Positions 6,713 to 14,874 of a stretch of 16,908 nt of DNA are shown piece after piece. The DNA comes from Candidatus Helarchaeota archaeon (GTDB taxonomy: Archaea; Asgardarchaeota; Lokiarchaeia; Helarchaeales; HEL-GB-A): positions 1 to 16,908 of the forward strand of contig JABXJU010000083.1 in the NCBI GenBank assembly GCA_013375405.1, written 5' to 3'. The notes beneath the pieces are model-generated. The model was given only the letters and a program-made list of their open reading frames with translations. It was not told the origin of the DNA and did not search any database. The position numbers were made by a program, and so were the translations under genes. Numbering within the stretch: position 1 is the first letter of the stretch; each line of letters begins with the position of its first letter.

Positions 6713-8247
6713 GTTTTATGATAGTTCTTCATATCGACACTGGAACGAAAAGTTTCTCGAAAAATATTCTTCTCATTGATGCCCATAGCCATCTAGGGAG
6801 GGACGAGGATGGGCTTCAAAATATGAATCCTTTATCCCCTGAAGGCACATTGAATTTCTACTCACAGATCAGTAACGCTCTTCGGGAAAGACTTGGAGAT
6901 AATTATAATTTTCAAATTACTTTAAATGATCAATTATATCATTTTTCTTTTGAGTTCAAACCTTTCCCTTTTGTATACAATCTCTGTAAGAATATTTCCG
7001 AACTCTGTAAATGTGGGTCACACTCTGATTTGTTTAATAAATTGAAAGGCAGTTGGATTATTGATCAAGGTGTAGCCTTTCCGTTTCAGGATGTCTTCCG
7101 TGATCGACGCCCTGAAGCCCTTTACCGGGCGTCAAATCTAAATGTTTCACGATTCACCACAAAATTCCCATACTCTCTAAAGCTCATCGGATACGCTCGG
7201 TGTAATCCCATGGAGGGGCCGAAAGCAATTGCAGAAGTACGAAATGCTGTCGAAAACCTCGGGCTGAGAGGATTGAAACTCCATCCCCGTTCTGATTTAT
7301 GGTTAGATAATATTACAGATCAAAAAGTATCTCTTGTACTGATGGAAGCAGCGAGATACTCAATTCCCGTCATCTTCGACACACGAGGAAAAGAATCTAT
7401 CTTAGCAATTCATCAATTAGTGAAAAATACCCGAGAGATCCTGAGAAGGCAACAGCCTGAATTAATCCCTCACTTGAGGGTATTAATCGCTCATTGCGCG
7501 ATGGGGTACATCGGAGACTATGATATCTATGAAGCCATTAGCGATCCACAGACGTTCGGAGAAATCTCGATGCTTCATGGTAAAGGGTCTGCTCAATTCT
7601 ATCTTTCATATATGGACTGGTATAATACTAATAAACAAAGCACCGGAAAGCGCTGGTCGGAAAATATAATTTTTGGATCCGATTTTCCGTATTTTTCTGC
7701 TAAACATGCTATAGATAATATTACGTTCTTGCTTTCACCAGAATTTATATCACATGGGGGTACAATTATCGATACGGAGAATATTCTGGGATTAAATATT
7801 TTAAGAGCATTTACAGACCACAATCATCAAGTTATTCAGCATGACACCTGTAAGGCGAGCTATGTCCATTTTCCCATGGCTGCTGGGAGTCTAGCTAATG
7901 ATTCTGATATGGCTACAAGAATTCTCTCGCGCCTGCTGGAAATGAAAATCATGGATATCACTAAAATTAATTTTATGTTTTCTGAAACCTATCAAAATTT
8001 TCAAAATGAGGTCCTTATTCATACCCAATCCACAACTAATACTAAAAATATTAAATTTCTCCATATGAATTTCATTAAGAATAAATATTCTCTCTTCTCT
8101 AATTTAGTTAAAAATGAAGTTTGGAACCCTTTAGGCTATAAATATTATAATCCTCGAGATAAAACATTCTTATTACGTAATTTTCCTTTCAATTTTGTAA
8201 AGGAAGAGTCGATTCTTTATAATTCTTTCAGGAAAATCTATACATGA
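6706..8247 (+). CDS. Metal-dependent amidohydrolase (amidohydrolase-2-like) with long C-terminal extension
   Basis: The N-terminal about 375 residues form a TIM-barrel amidohydrolase. Visible landmarks are the metal motif DAHSHLG (H27, H29), GLKLHPR (K191, H193), LIAHCAMG (H263) and IFGSDFPY (D326), in the order expected for the family. Members hydrolyse C-N bonds or decarboxylate carboxylic acids at a mono- or binuclear metal site. The remaining about 135 residues are Asn/Lys/Phe-rich, match nothing I know, and make the protein longer than usual. The start is ambiguous: GTG 6706 overlaps the GCS2 stop by 7 nt, while ATG 6718 lies 5 nt after it. The stop overlaps the RACo start (ATGA, 8244-8247). 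Pairing a ligase with an amide-hydrolase-type enzyme suggests formation and breakdown of an amide intermediate, which is inference only. Confidence 0.8.
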   Translation: MVSFMIVLHIDTGTKSFSKNILLIDAHSHLGRDEDGLQNMNPLSPEGTLNFYSQISNALRERLGDNYNFQITLNDQLYHFSFEFKPFPFVYNLCKNISELCKCGSHSDLFNKLKGSWIIDQGVAFPFQDVFRDRRPEALYRASNLNVSRFTTKFPYSLKLIGYARCNPMEGPKAIAEVRNAVENLGLRGLKLHPRSDLWLDNITDQKVSLVLMEAARYSIPVIFDTRGKESILAIHQLVKNTREILRRQQPELIPHLRVLIAHCAMGYIGDYDIYEAISDPQTFGEISMLHGKGSAQFYLSYMDWYNTNKQSTGKRWSENIIFGSDFPYFSAKHAIDNITFLLSPEFISHGGTIIDTENILGLNILRAFTDHNHQVIQHDTCKASYVHFPMAAGSLANDSDMATRILSRLLEMKIMDITKINFMFSETYQNFQNEVLIHTQSTTNTKNIKFLHMNFIKNKYSLFSNLVKNEVWNPLGYKYYNPRDKTFLLRNFPFNFVKEESILYNSFRKIYT

Positions 8248-10169
8248 CAACTTATGAAGTGATTTTTCAACCAGAGGGAAAAAGGGCTAAAGTTACGAGT
8301 AATATAACCTTATTCGAAGCAGTAAACATAGCTGGCGTGGATATTATATCCATCTGTGGTGGAAAGGGGACCTGTTATAAGTGTAAAGTTCAACTTAATT
8401 CAGAAGCCCTTACACAACCAATTACAGCAAATGAGAAAAAGGGATTGGCACCTGAAGAAATAGCGGATGGAATTAGATTAGCCTGTCAAATCAAGGTAAA
8501 TTCTGATTTAATAGTTCGGATTCCAGAAAGTAGCAGAACAGGCAGACAAAGACTTCAAGTTGAAGGAATCAAGACACCAGTTGATCTTGATCCGATGATT
8601 CTAAAATATCACATCCAATTGCCTAAACCAACTATTGAAGACCCTCGTTCTGATTTAGATAGATTACTTGATGAATTAGAAAAACAACATAACTTAGGCG
8701 ATTTAACAATAAAAGAAGCTTTATTGAAGGAACTTGGTCCATTCTTAAGAAATATTAATTGGGATATTACTGTTGCAATATGGAATAATAATAAAATCAT
8801 TACACTTGAAAGTGGTGATACTACAAACCGTAAATTTGGGTTTGCTCTCGACATTGGGACCACCAAATTAGCAGGATATTTACTTGATATGATTAATGGA
8901 AAGGTATTAGCTGTAGAATCTGCCATGAATCCTCAGATCGTCTATGGTGAAGATATTATTTCTCGCATTAATTATGTTAGTTCTAAAAGTGAGGCTGAAA
9001 ATTCACATGAACTTCAACAAGTTCTAATAAAAAAAATTAATGAGATTCTTACTATCCTTTGTGAAAAAGCAGGTGTTTCTTTTGAAGAAATCTATGACAT
9101 GACAGCTGTCGGTAATACCGCAATGCACCATATATTTCTAAATTTAAATCCAAAACATTTAGCTTTAGCTCCTTATACACCTGTAATTCGCAAAGGAATT
9201 AACCTCGAGCCAAAAAAAATGGGAATAAAAATCAATCCAACGGGTAATCTCTATTGTTTACCAGTTATAGCTGGGTATAATGGGTCTGATAATGTTGCAG
9301 TAATTTTAGCGACTGAAATTTATAAACGAGATGAGCTATGTCTGGCGCTTGATATTGGTACGAATACAGAAGTAGTTTTGGGAAATAAAGAACAATTGCT
9401 TGCATGCTCCTGTGCCTCTGGTCCTGCCTTTGAAGGCGCTTCAATTGAACATGGTATGCGCGCTGCTAGTGGTGCGATAGAAAAAATTCAGATAGATCCC
9501 AAGACCTTTGAATGTAAATATCAAACAATTGATAATACATCACCTCGTGGTATATGTGGGTCGGGAATTGTTGATATTGTTGCAGAAATGCTCAAAGTTG
9601 GGATTATGAATCTTACTGGTAAAATGAATAAATCAATAAAATCAAATAAACTGCGGTATGGCAGTGATGGATATGAATTTGTATTAGTGGAGGCAAATGA
9701 GACCTCAATTGGAAACGATATCACAATCACACAAAGGGATATACGACAATTAACTTTAGCAAAGGCTGCGATGCATACCGGTTGTGTAATACTAATGGAT
9801 GAATTGGGTGTTAATGAAGCTGATATCGATAAAGTATTCATTGCAGGAGCTTTTGGCAATTATATCGATGTTAAAAATGCACGAATCATTGGAATGTATC
9901 CAGAAATCACATTATCTAAAGTCGAAATTGTTGGGAATGCAGCGGGGACAGGTGCTCGAATGGCATTGCTTTCAAAAAAGATGCGCACTATTGCTGAAAC
10001 CATTTCTCAACAAGTAAAATATGTTGAACTGGCTGTTAAAGAGAATTTCCAAAACGTTTACCTTAATTCCACTTATTTTCCCTATGCAGATCTTTCAAAA
10101 TATCCAGAAACCTCAGATTTTCTTAAAAAAGTAGGATTATTCCCGAAGAAACCGCCTCATATCTTTTAA
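8244..10169 (+). CDS. RACo-like corrinoid-protein reductive activator (2Fe-2S + ASKHA, DUF4445)
   Basis: Residues 1-95 are a plant-type [2Fe-2S] ferredoxin with ligands C38, C44, C47 and C81 (ICGGKGTCYKC ... RLACQ). A linker follows (about 95-195). The rest is an ASKHA ATPase-like domain with two phosphate-loop motifs, FALDIGTTKLAG (D203) and LALDIGTNTE (D370), plus VGNTAMHH, CASGPAFEGASIEHGMR, RGICGSGIVD and FIAGAFGNYID. This is the layout of the reductive activator of the corrinoid iron-sulfur protein (RACo) and the related RamA/DUF4445 proteins, which use ATP to reduce Co(II) to Co(I) in corrinoid methyl carriers. The length of 641 residues is normal. It starts inside the amidohydrolase stop (ATGA). 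Its stop lies 5 nt from the stop of the convergent MvhD gene. No corrinoid protein or methyltransferase is in the window, so its client is unknown. Confidence 0.85.
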   Translation: MTTYEVIFQPEGKRAKVTSNITLFEAVNIAGVDIISICGGKGTCYKCKVQLNSEALTQPITANEKKGLAPEEIADGIRLACQIKVNSDLIVRIPESSRTGRQRLQVEGIKTPVDLDPMILKYHIQLPKPTIEDPRSDLDRLLDELEKQHNLGDLTIKEALLKELGPFLRNINWDITVAIWNNNKIITLESGDTTNRKFGFALDIGTTKLAGYLLDMINGKVLAVESAMNPQIVYGEDIISRINYVSSKSEAENSHELQQVLIKKINEILTILCEKAGVSFEEIYDMTAVGNTAMHHIFLNLNPKHLALAPYTPVIRKGINLEPKKMGIKINPTGNLYCLPVIAGYNGSDNVAVILATEIYKRDELCLALDIGTNTEVVLGNKEQLLACSCASGPAFEGASIEHGMRAASGAIEKIQIDPKTFECKYQTIDNTSPRGICGSGIVDIVAEMLKVGIMNLTGKMNKSIKSNKLRYGSDGYEFVLVEANETSIGNDITITQRDIRQLTLAKAAMHTGCVILMDELGVNEADIDKVFIAGAFGNYIDVKNARIIGMYPEITLSKVEIVGNAAGTGARMALLSKKMRTIAETISQQVKYVELAVKENFQNVYLNSTYFPYADLSKYPETSDFLKKVGLFPKKPPHIF

Positions 10170-10174
10170 ATCTA

Positions 10175-10591
10175 TTAACTTGGCTCGAATGGTCCCAGAT
10201 CCTTAAGAGTATCTGTGAAATCTGTAACCACATGTGAAAATTTTATCCCCTCGGCAGCTGAGACCCATTCAAGCCGGACTCGTCTGGGATCGATGCCTAA
10301 TAGCATTAGGATTTTAAGGGTCTTTTGGAAACGGCTTTCGCAAAACTCATTTCCAGAAATATAATGACAATCACCGATATGACATCCACAAACTAATACG
10401 CCATCTGTTCCATCCTTAAAAGCTTCTAAGATAAAGGATGGTTGAACTCGTCCAGAACACATGATACGGATGATACGTATCGTTGCAGGATATTGAAATC
10501 GACTAACACCTGCTAGATCTGCCCCCGCATAGCCACACCAGTTACATAAGAATGCAACAATTCGGGGAGTAAATTCAGAACTTTTACTCAT
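10175..10591 (-). CDS. mvhD: MvhD-family iron-sulfur subunit, cysteine form
   Basis: The 138-residue protein is a full-length MvhD/VhuD (FlpD-like) electron-transfer subunit, which carries an iron-sulfur cluster between HdrA and a hydrogenase or formate dehydrogenase. Visible motifs are CNWCGYAGADLAG (C16, C19), IRIMCSGRV (C45) and LVCGCHIGDCHY (C68, C70, C75), then the usual DPRRVRLEWVSAAEG. It is the last gene of the minus-strand operon, 60 nt after HdrA. A strong Shine-Dalgarno (GGAGGAG) lies in the loop of an 8-bp stem that includes the start codon. A second MvhD paralogue at the operon's other end aligns with it without gaps and has TGA codons where C19 and C70 are here. Convergent with RACo, stops 5 nt apart. 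Confidence 0.9.
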   Translation of the reverse strand: MSKSSEFTPRIVAFLCNWCGYAGADLAGVSRFQYPATIRIIRIMCSGRVQPSFILEAFKDGTDGVLVCGCHIGDCHYISGNEFCESRFQKTLKILMLLGIDPRRVRLEWVSAAEGIKFSHVVTDFTDTLKDLGPFEPS

Positions 10592-10618
10592 GAACTGTCT
10601 CCTCCTTTTTCAGTTCAT
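10590..10618 (-). promoter_or_regulatory. 8-bp stem-loop framing the mvhD ribosome-binding site and start codon
   Basis: ATGAACTG at 10590-10597 and CAGTTCAT at 10611-10618 are perfect inverted repeats. In the minus-strand RNA the 13-nt loop carries the GGAGGAG Shine-Dalgarno, and the 3' arm includes the first two bases of the AUG at 10591. It could restrain translation, or be a palindromic operator in DNA. Confidence 0.45.
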
Positions 10619-10651
10619 TTTCCTCTATTAAGTATGCCTGAATCATTGAAT

Positions 10652-13600
10652 TTACTTGGTTGGTAGTAAAATGCCTGCCGTAATTGCAGAGACTGGACAT
10701 TCAACTGAACAAGTTCCACAACCTTTGCACATAGCTTGAATAACCTGCGATTTCTCTTCCACTAAGGTCACATTTTCAAATTCTTTTTCAATTTTAACGC
10801 GTTCAATAGCGTTGTAAGGGCAAACTTCTGCGCATCGTCCGCACCCGATACATTTAGATTCATCGATTACCATTGTAATGCCGGCTGTGACGATTTTTCC
10901 CTTTGCCAAAAGTGCACAGGCTCGAGCTGCAGCCCCAGTTGCCTGAGAAACACTTTCTTCAATAGATTTTGGCCATTGGGCCGCGCCACAAAGGAAAACC
11001 CCATCAGTCGCAAAATCTAATGGACGTAATTTTACATGTGCCTCTAGAAAGAACGGAGGAATGCCACGCATTACTGGTATTTTTAAAAATTGAGAAATTT
11101 CTTCGACATCCCTTGGAGGAACCATTGGCGTTGCCAATACAACGAGATCAGCTTCCTGGCTAGTAACCGTACCAGTAAGAACATTTGGAAATTCTACTAA
11201 TAATTTCCCATCTGTTTTAGTAATTTGTGGTGGATTGTGTAAAGAATATCGTGTAAAAAGAACATTTTTTCTAACTTCTCGGTAAAATTCCTCCGAGGAT
11301 TTTCCTGCCATTTGAATATCACGATACAGAATCGTCACATTTACATCTGGATTCTGCTCTTTAAGTAGATGGGCATTTTTTATCGATTCAAAACAACAAA
11401 CTTTTGAACAATAAGTGAATTCTCCCTCTTCTTGTCGGGCGTTTACACATAGTATCATTACAACATCCTTTAAGTTGCTGACTGCATTATTTTTCAATTT
11501 TTCCTCCAATTCGAGTTGAGTTATTACGTTAGGGTATTTTCCGTAACCAAAAAGCCCCTTCGGTTTTAATTCATTAGCACCTGTTGCAACTATTACTGCT
11601 CCCACTTTAATTTGGTGTAATTCTTCTTCTTGAGCAATTTCTATTTCAAAATTACCGACATAGCCCCCAACTTTTGTTAATTTTGCATTAGTAAAGACTT
11701 TTATATTTTGATGTTCAGCGATTTGGGATTGTAATTTAATCAAAATTTCATCGGCATCTTCGTTTGACGGGAAAATTCGATATAACTTTTTTATATTACC
11801 GCCTAGCTCAGATTCTCGCTCTACAATATATGCATCGAATCCTTCCTTAGCGACATTTAAAGCTGCGGAAATACCCGAAACTCCTCCACCAATGATTAAA
11901 GCCTTTTTAATAGCTGAAACTTCACCTTGCGCTTGCGGTTTTAAGCGCCGACATTTTGCAATTGTCATCCGAATGAGATCAATAGCTTTCTTAGTAGCTG
12001 CCTCCGGTTCAAACATATGAACCCATGAACATTGATCCCGGATATTCACCAATTCGAATAAATATGGATTAAGTCCCCCTTCACGACAGGTTAGTGCAAA
12101 GAGTGGTTCATGAGTCCGGGGGGTGCAAGATGCTACAATAAATCGATTTAAATCGTATTCCGCAATCAATTCTTTAATACGTTCCTGAGAATCACTAGAG
12201 CAGGAATACAAATTGTCTTCTACAACAACCACATTCGGAAGCTTTTTTAGGTATTCTACAGCCTCAGGAATATTTACCGTTGCTCCAATATTAATTCCAC
12301 AATGACATACCATTACCCCAATTCTTGGTTCATCCTCTGGCTTAACTTCCTTTTCAGGAACGTCAAAAGTCATTTCTTTCGCTAATGTTCCTCTAACTGG
12401 TGCAAGTAATTCAGCAATTTTCCCTGCCGCAGAGCTAGCATCTGCCACAGATTCCGGAATATCCTTTGGGGCTTGTCCATACCCACATATAAATATCCCT
12501 GGTTTAACCGTGTCAGAAGGTGATAATTCGGAGAGTTCTGTAAAGAATCCCCTATGATCAATTTCAATTTCTAAAATCTTCGCTAATTCATCGGTACCTT
12601 TAGAGGGAATTAATGCAGTAGCCAATACTACTAAATTAGCCCGAAACTCAGTGGATTCCCCAGTCGCCATATCTTCATAATATATAATCAAATCTTGAGT
12701 TTCAGGATCTTCTTCAATCAGTGAAACCCGCCCATCAACATATTTAACGCCATACTCTTTTTGAGCTCGTTGAATAAATTCATTAAATCCTTTTCCATAT
12801 GCTCTTACATCACTCTTAAAAACTACACATTCGACCTCGGGGGCATGTTCTTTCGTGATAATACATTCTTTTGCGAGGTACATACAACAAACACTTGAAC
12901 AATAAGGAACTCCTTCCTTCGCATTTCGTGATCCGACACAAGATACTAAAGCTATTGTATGTGGATGGGCTTGATCTGATGGACGCAAAATTTCTCCACG
13001 ATATGGACCAGACGCACACATAATCCGTTCAAATTCTAAACCTGTAACTACATTTGGGTATTGATAACCATATCGAGGCATTTTACCAGGATCAAATTGT
13101 TCAAATCCAGTGACTACAACGATCGCCCCTATTCTAATCATTCGATATTCCGGTTTCATTTCATAATCAATCGCACCAACATCACACCGTTTTGCACAGG
13201 TTCCACATTTTCCTTTCGTTAAATATAGACATGTTTCAGGATCAATGAGATAAATTGGAGGGACTGCTTGAGGAAAAGGAATATAAATCGCAGTTCGGGT
13301 TTTTAGCCCCAAATTGAACTCATCTGGGATTTTTAACAATTTTTCGGCAGGACATTTCTCTGTACATTGTCCGCATCCTTTGCATTTTGTCTCATCGACA
13401 TAACGCGGTTTTTTCAAAACAGTTACCTCGAAATTCCCAGCTTCTCCTTCAACTTTCATTACTTCATGATAGGTAAGCAATTCGATATTGGGGTGTCGAA
13501 AGACTTCTACCATTTTTGGTGCCAAAATACAGAGAGAACAATCATTTGTAGGGAAAGTTTTATCGAGTTGCGCCATTCGTCCTCCAACTGAGGGTGACTT

Positions 13601-13714
13601 TTCAACTAGATAGACTCGGAACCCGGATTGTGCGAGATCAAGAGCAGCTTGAATCCCCGCGACTCCACCGCCAATAACCATAGCCGCGCCTATTCGTTCA
13701 TCAAATTTGCTCAT
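10652..13714 (-). CDS. hdrA: HdrA-HdrA tandem fusion, flavin- and iron-sulfur-containing heterodisulfide reductase subunit
   Basis: The 1020 residues hold two HdrA units. Unit 1 (about 1-440) starts at the FAD domain: MVIGGGVAG (13-20), the cluster motif NDCSLCILAPKM (C59, C62), an inserted ferredoxin (C111, C114, C117, C121; C162, C170, C173, C177) and YCSSVCC (C272, C276, C277). Unit 2 (about 464-1020) has the usual HdrA N-terminal domain (VMVCHCGINIG, C470, C472; SCTPRTHEP), a second FAD site IIGGGVSG (607-614), YCSKVCC (769-774), and two C-terminal 4Fe-4S motifs (from C955 and C996). HdrA is the flavin subunit that splits electrons between ferredoxin and disulfide or F420 paths. Unit 2 lacks the CxxC motif after its FAD site (FPSNEDADEI instead), so the halves are not equivalent. 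It starts 4 nt inside the HdrBC gene (ATGA) behind a GGGGGT ribosome-binding site. Confidence 0.9.
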   Translation of the reverse strand: MSKFDERIGAAMVIGGGVAGIQAALDLAQSGFRVYLVEKSPSVGGRMAQLDKTFPTNDCSLCILAPKMVEVFRHPNIELLTYHEVMKVEGEAGNFEVTVLKKPRYVDETKCKGCGQCTEKCPAEKLLKIPDEFNLGLKTRTAIYIPFPQAVPPIYLIDPETCLYLTKGKCGTCAKRCDVGAIDYEMKPEYRMIRIGAIVVVTGFEQFDPGKMPRYGYQYPNVVTGLEFERIMCASGPYRGEILRPSDQAHPHTIALVSCVGSRNAKEGVPYCSSVCCMYLAKECIITKEHAPEVECVVFKSDVRAYGKGFNEFIQRAQKEYGVKYVDGRVSLIEEDPETQDLIIYYEDMATGESTEFRANLVVLATALIPSKGTDELAKILEIEIDHRGFFTELSELSPSDTVKPGIFICGYGQAPKDIPESVADASSAAGKIAELLAPVRGTLAKEMTFDVPEKEVKPEDEPRIGVMVCHCGINIGATVNIPEAVEYLKKLPNVVVVEDNLYSCSSDSQERIKELIAEYDLNRFIVASCTPRTHEPLFALTCREGGLNPYLFELVNIRDQCSWVHMFEPEAATKKAIDLIRMTIAKCRRLKPQAQGEVSAIKKALIIGGGVSGISAALNVAKEGFDAYIVERESELGGNIKKLYRIFPSNEDADEILIKLQSQIAEHQNIKVFTNAKLTKVGGYVGNFEIEIAQEEELHQIKVGAVIVATGANELKPKGLFGYGKYPNVITQLELEEKLKNNAVSNLKDVVMILCVNARQEEGEFTYCSKVCCFESIKNAHLLKEQNPDVNVTILYRDIQMAGKSSEEFYREVRKNVLFTRYSLHNPPQITKTDGKLLVEFPNVLTGTVTSQEADLVVLATPMVPPRDVEEISQFLKIPVMRGIPPFFLEAHVKLRPLDFATDGVFLCGAAQWPKSIEESVSQATGAAARACALLAKGKIVTAGITMVIDESKCIGCGRCAEVCPYNAIERVKIEKEFENVTLVEEKSQVIQAMCKGCGTCSVECPVSAITAGILLPTK

Positions 13715-14874
13715 TCACTAACCCCCATTGCTTTTGCTATAATCGTGGTGATATCTTTCACCTCTACATTAATTCGTCCTAGTTCCGAACTTTTTTTCTC
13801 TGTCAGAGTACAATTAAAGTGGATTTGACATTTTAAACAAGTAGTTACTAAACAATCCGCTATTTGTTCAGCTTCTTTTAGTCTATCAATGCGGATTGCT
13901 TTTGAGAAATCATTACAATAATTGAATGCACTTACCCCACAACATAATGAACTTTCTCGAATTCTTTCCATCTCGGTGAATTTCACACCTACCTTTTCCA
14001 TAGCATTAAGAAGCTTTCGTGGGGCATCATATTCTCCCATATGCCTTCCTAACCTACAAGGATCATGATATGTTATATTTTCTGAAACCTGTCCCTCAAA
14101 TTTCAGATGCCCTTTATCTAATTGCTCTGCTAAAAACTGGGTGATATGCATCACATCGAAGGGAAGTTCGCCAAATAATTCTTTATAATCGACTGCCAAC
14201 GTGCGATAATCTTCCGCGCAAGACGTAATTACAAGTTTGACACCTGCATCTACAAATAAATTTACATTATACTCAGCTAATTTTTTAAAGGTTTCATAAT
14301 CTCCCTGCCAGAGGACATCATGACCGCTACATTTTGCATTTTCTAACAATACTAGTGGCTTTTCCAGTAATTTATCAAGAATTAAAATTGAATTTCTTAC
14401 AATTCCCTTGAAATCCATCTCGATATCGTCAAAATATGCCCCTAAAATAGCAAGACATCCTGGGAAATAAGCAATTTCACCGGTTGTCGCTAATTGGACA
14501 TTATCTGGAATATAATCCTTCGGAAATTTTGGAGTTACACTGCTTTTTGCAAGAATATTTGAGACATTTGAAACAAAACAATCATGAGTTTCTTCCACAC
14601 GGAATCCTTCTTTGAATAATTCTGTACGAGCTTGACGAATAAATTCTCCAAAATTTACATTCTGAGGACATCTAGCCAAACAGTAATTGCACGTTAAACA
14701 GACTAACAAGTTATTTTTCTTAAGAATCTCTTGAGGGTTCGGATTATTCAACAAATCGTAAATAATTGCACGGGGTGAAAATTCTTGTGTATACGAAACA
14801 GGACAGCATCCTGAACAAGTACCACATTGATAACAATAGCTAACCCGTTTCTTTAATTCAGTGCTTGTTATCAT
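13711..14874 (-). CDS. hdrD: HdrC-HdrB fusion (HdrD-like): ferredoxin plus CCG domains
   Basis: Residues 1-90 are HdrC-like with two 4Fe-4S motifs, CYQCGTCSGCCP (C14, C17, C20, C24) and CLTCNYCLARCP (C59, C62, C65, C69). Residues about 130-387 carry two CCG regions as in HdrB, HdrD and related disulfide-reductase-type subunits. The second is canonical (DPCRLGRH, C273; LCCG, C311-C312; CLKC, C346 and C349). The first is degenerate: FPGC (C140), KCSGH in place of CCG (C182) and TSCAED (C219). HdrB-type subunits hold noncubane clusters that reduce a disulfide; the degenerate first site may bind a different cluster or none. The physiological disulfide is unknown in a non-methanogen. The gene overlaps both neighbours by 4 nt (ATGA), so subunit synthesis is coupled to FrhB and HdrA. 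Confidence 0.85.
   Translation of the reverse strand: MITSTELKKRVSYCYQCGTCSGCCPVSYTQEFSPRAIIYDLLNNPNPQEILKKNNLLVCLTCNYCLARCPQNVNFGEFIRQARTELFKEGFRVEETHDCFVSNVSNILAKSSVTPKFPKDYIPDNVQLATTGEIAYFPGCLAILGAYFDDIEMDFKGIVRNSILILDKLLEKPLVLLENAKCSGHDVLWQGDYETFKKLAEYNVNLFVDAGVKLVITSCAEDYRTLAVDYKELFGELPFDVMHITQFLAEQLDKGHLKFEGQVSENITYHDPCRLGRHMGEYDAPRKLLNAMEKVGVKFTEMERIRESSLCCGVSAFNYCNDFSKAIRIDRLKEAEQIADCLVTTCLKCQIHFNCTLTEKKSSELGRINVEVKDITTIIAKAMGVSE

Noticed and set aside
9521..9859. Minus-strand open frame of 112 codons within the RACo gene
   Set aside because: It is antisense to the conserved ASKHA domain, with no ribosome-binding site or motif.
10169..10175. Looking for a terminator between the convergent RACo and mvhD genes
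   Set aside because: Only five nucleotides separate the stops and no T-run or hairpin fits there; termination must occur inside the opposing genes.
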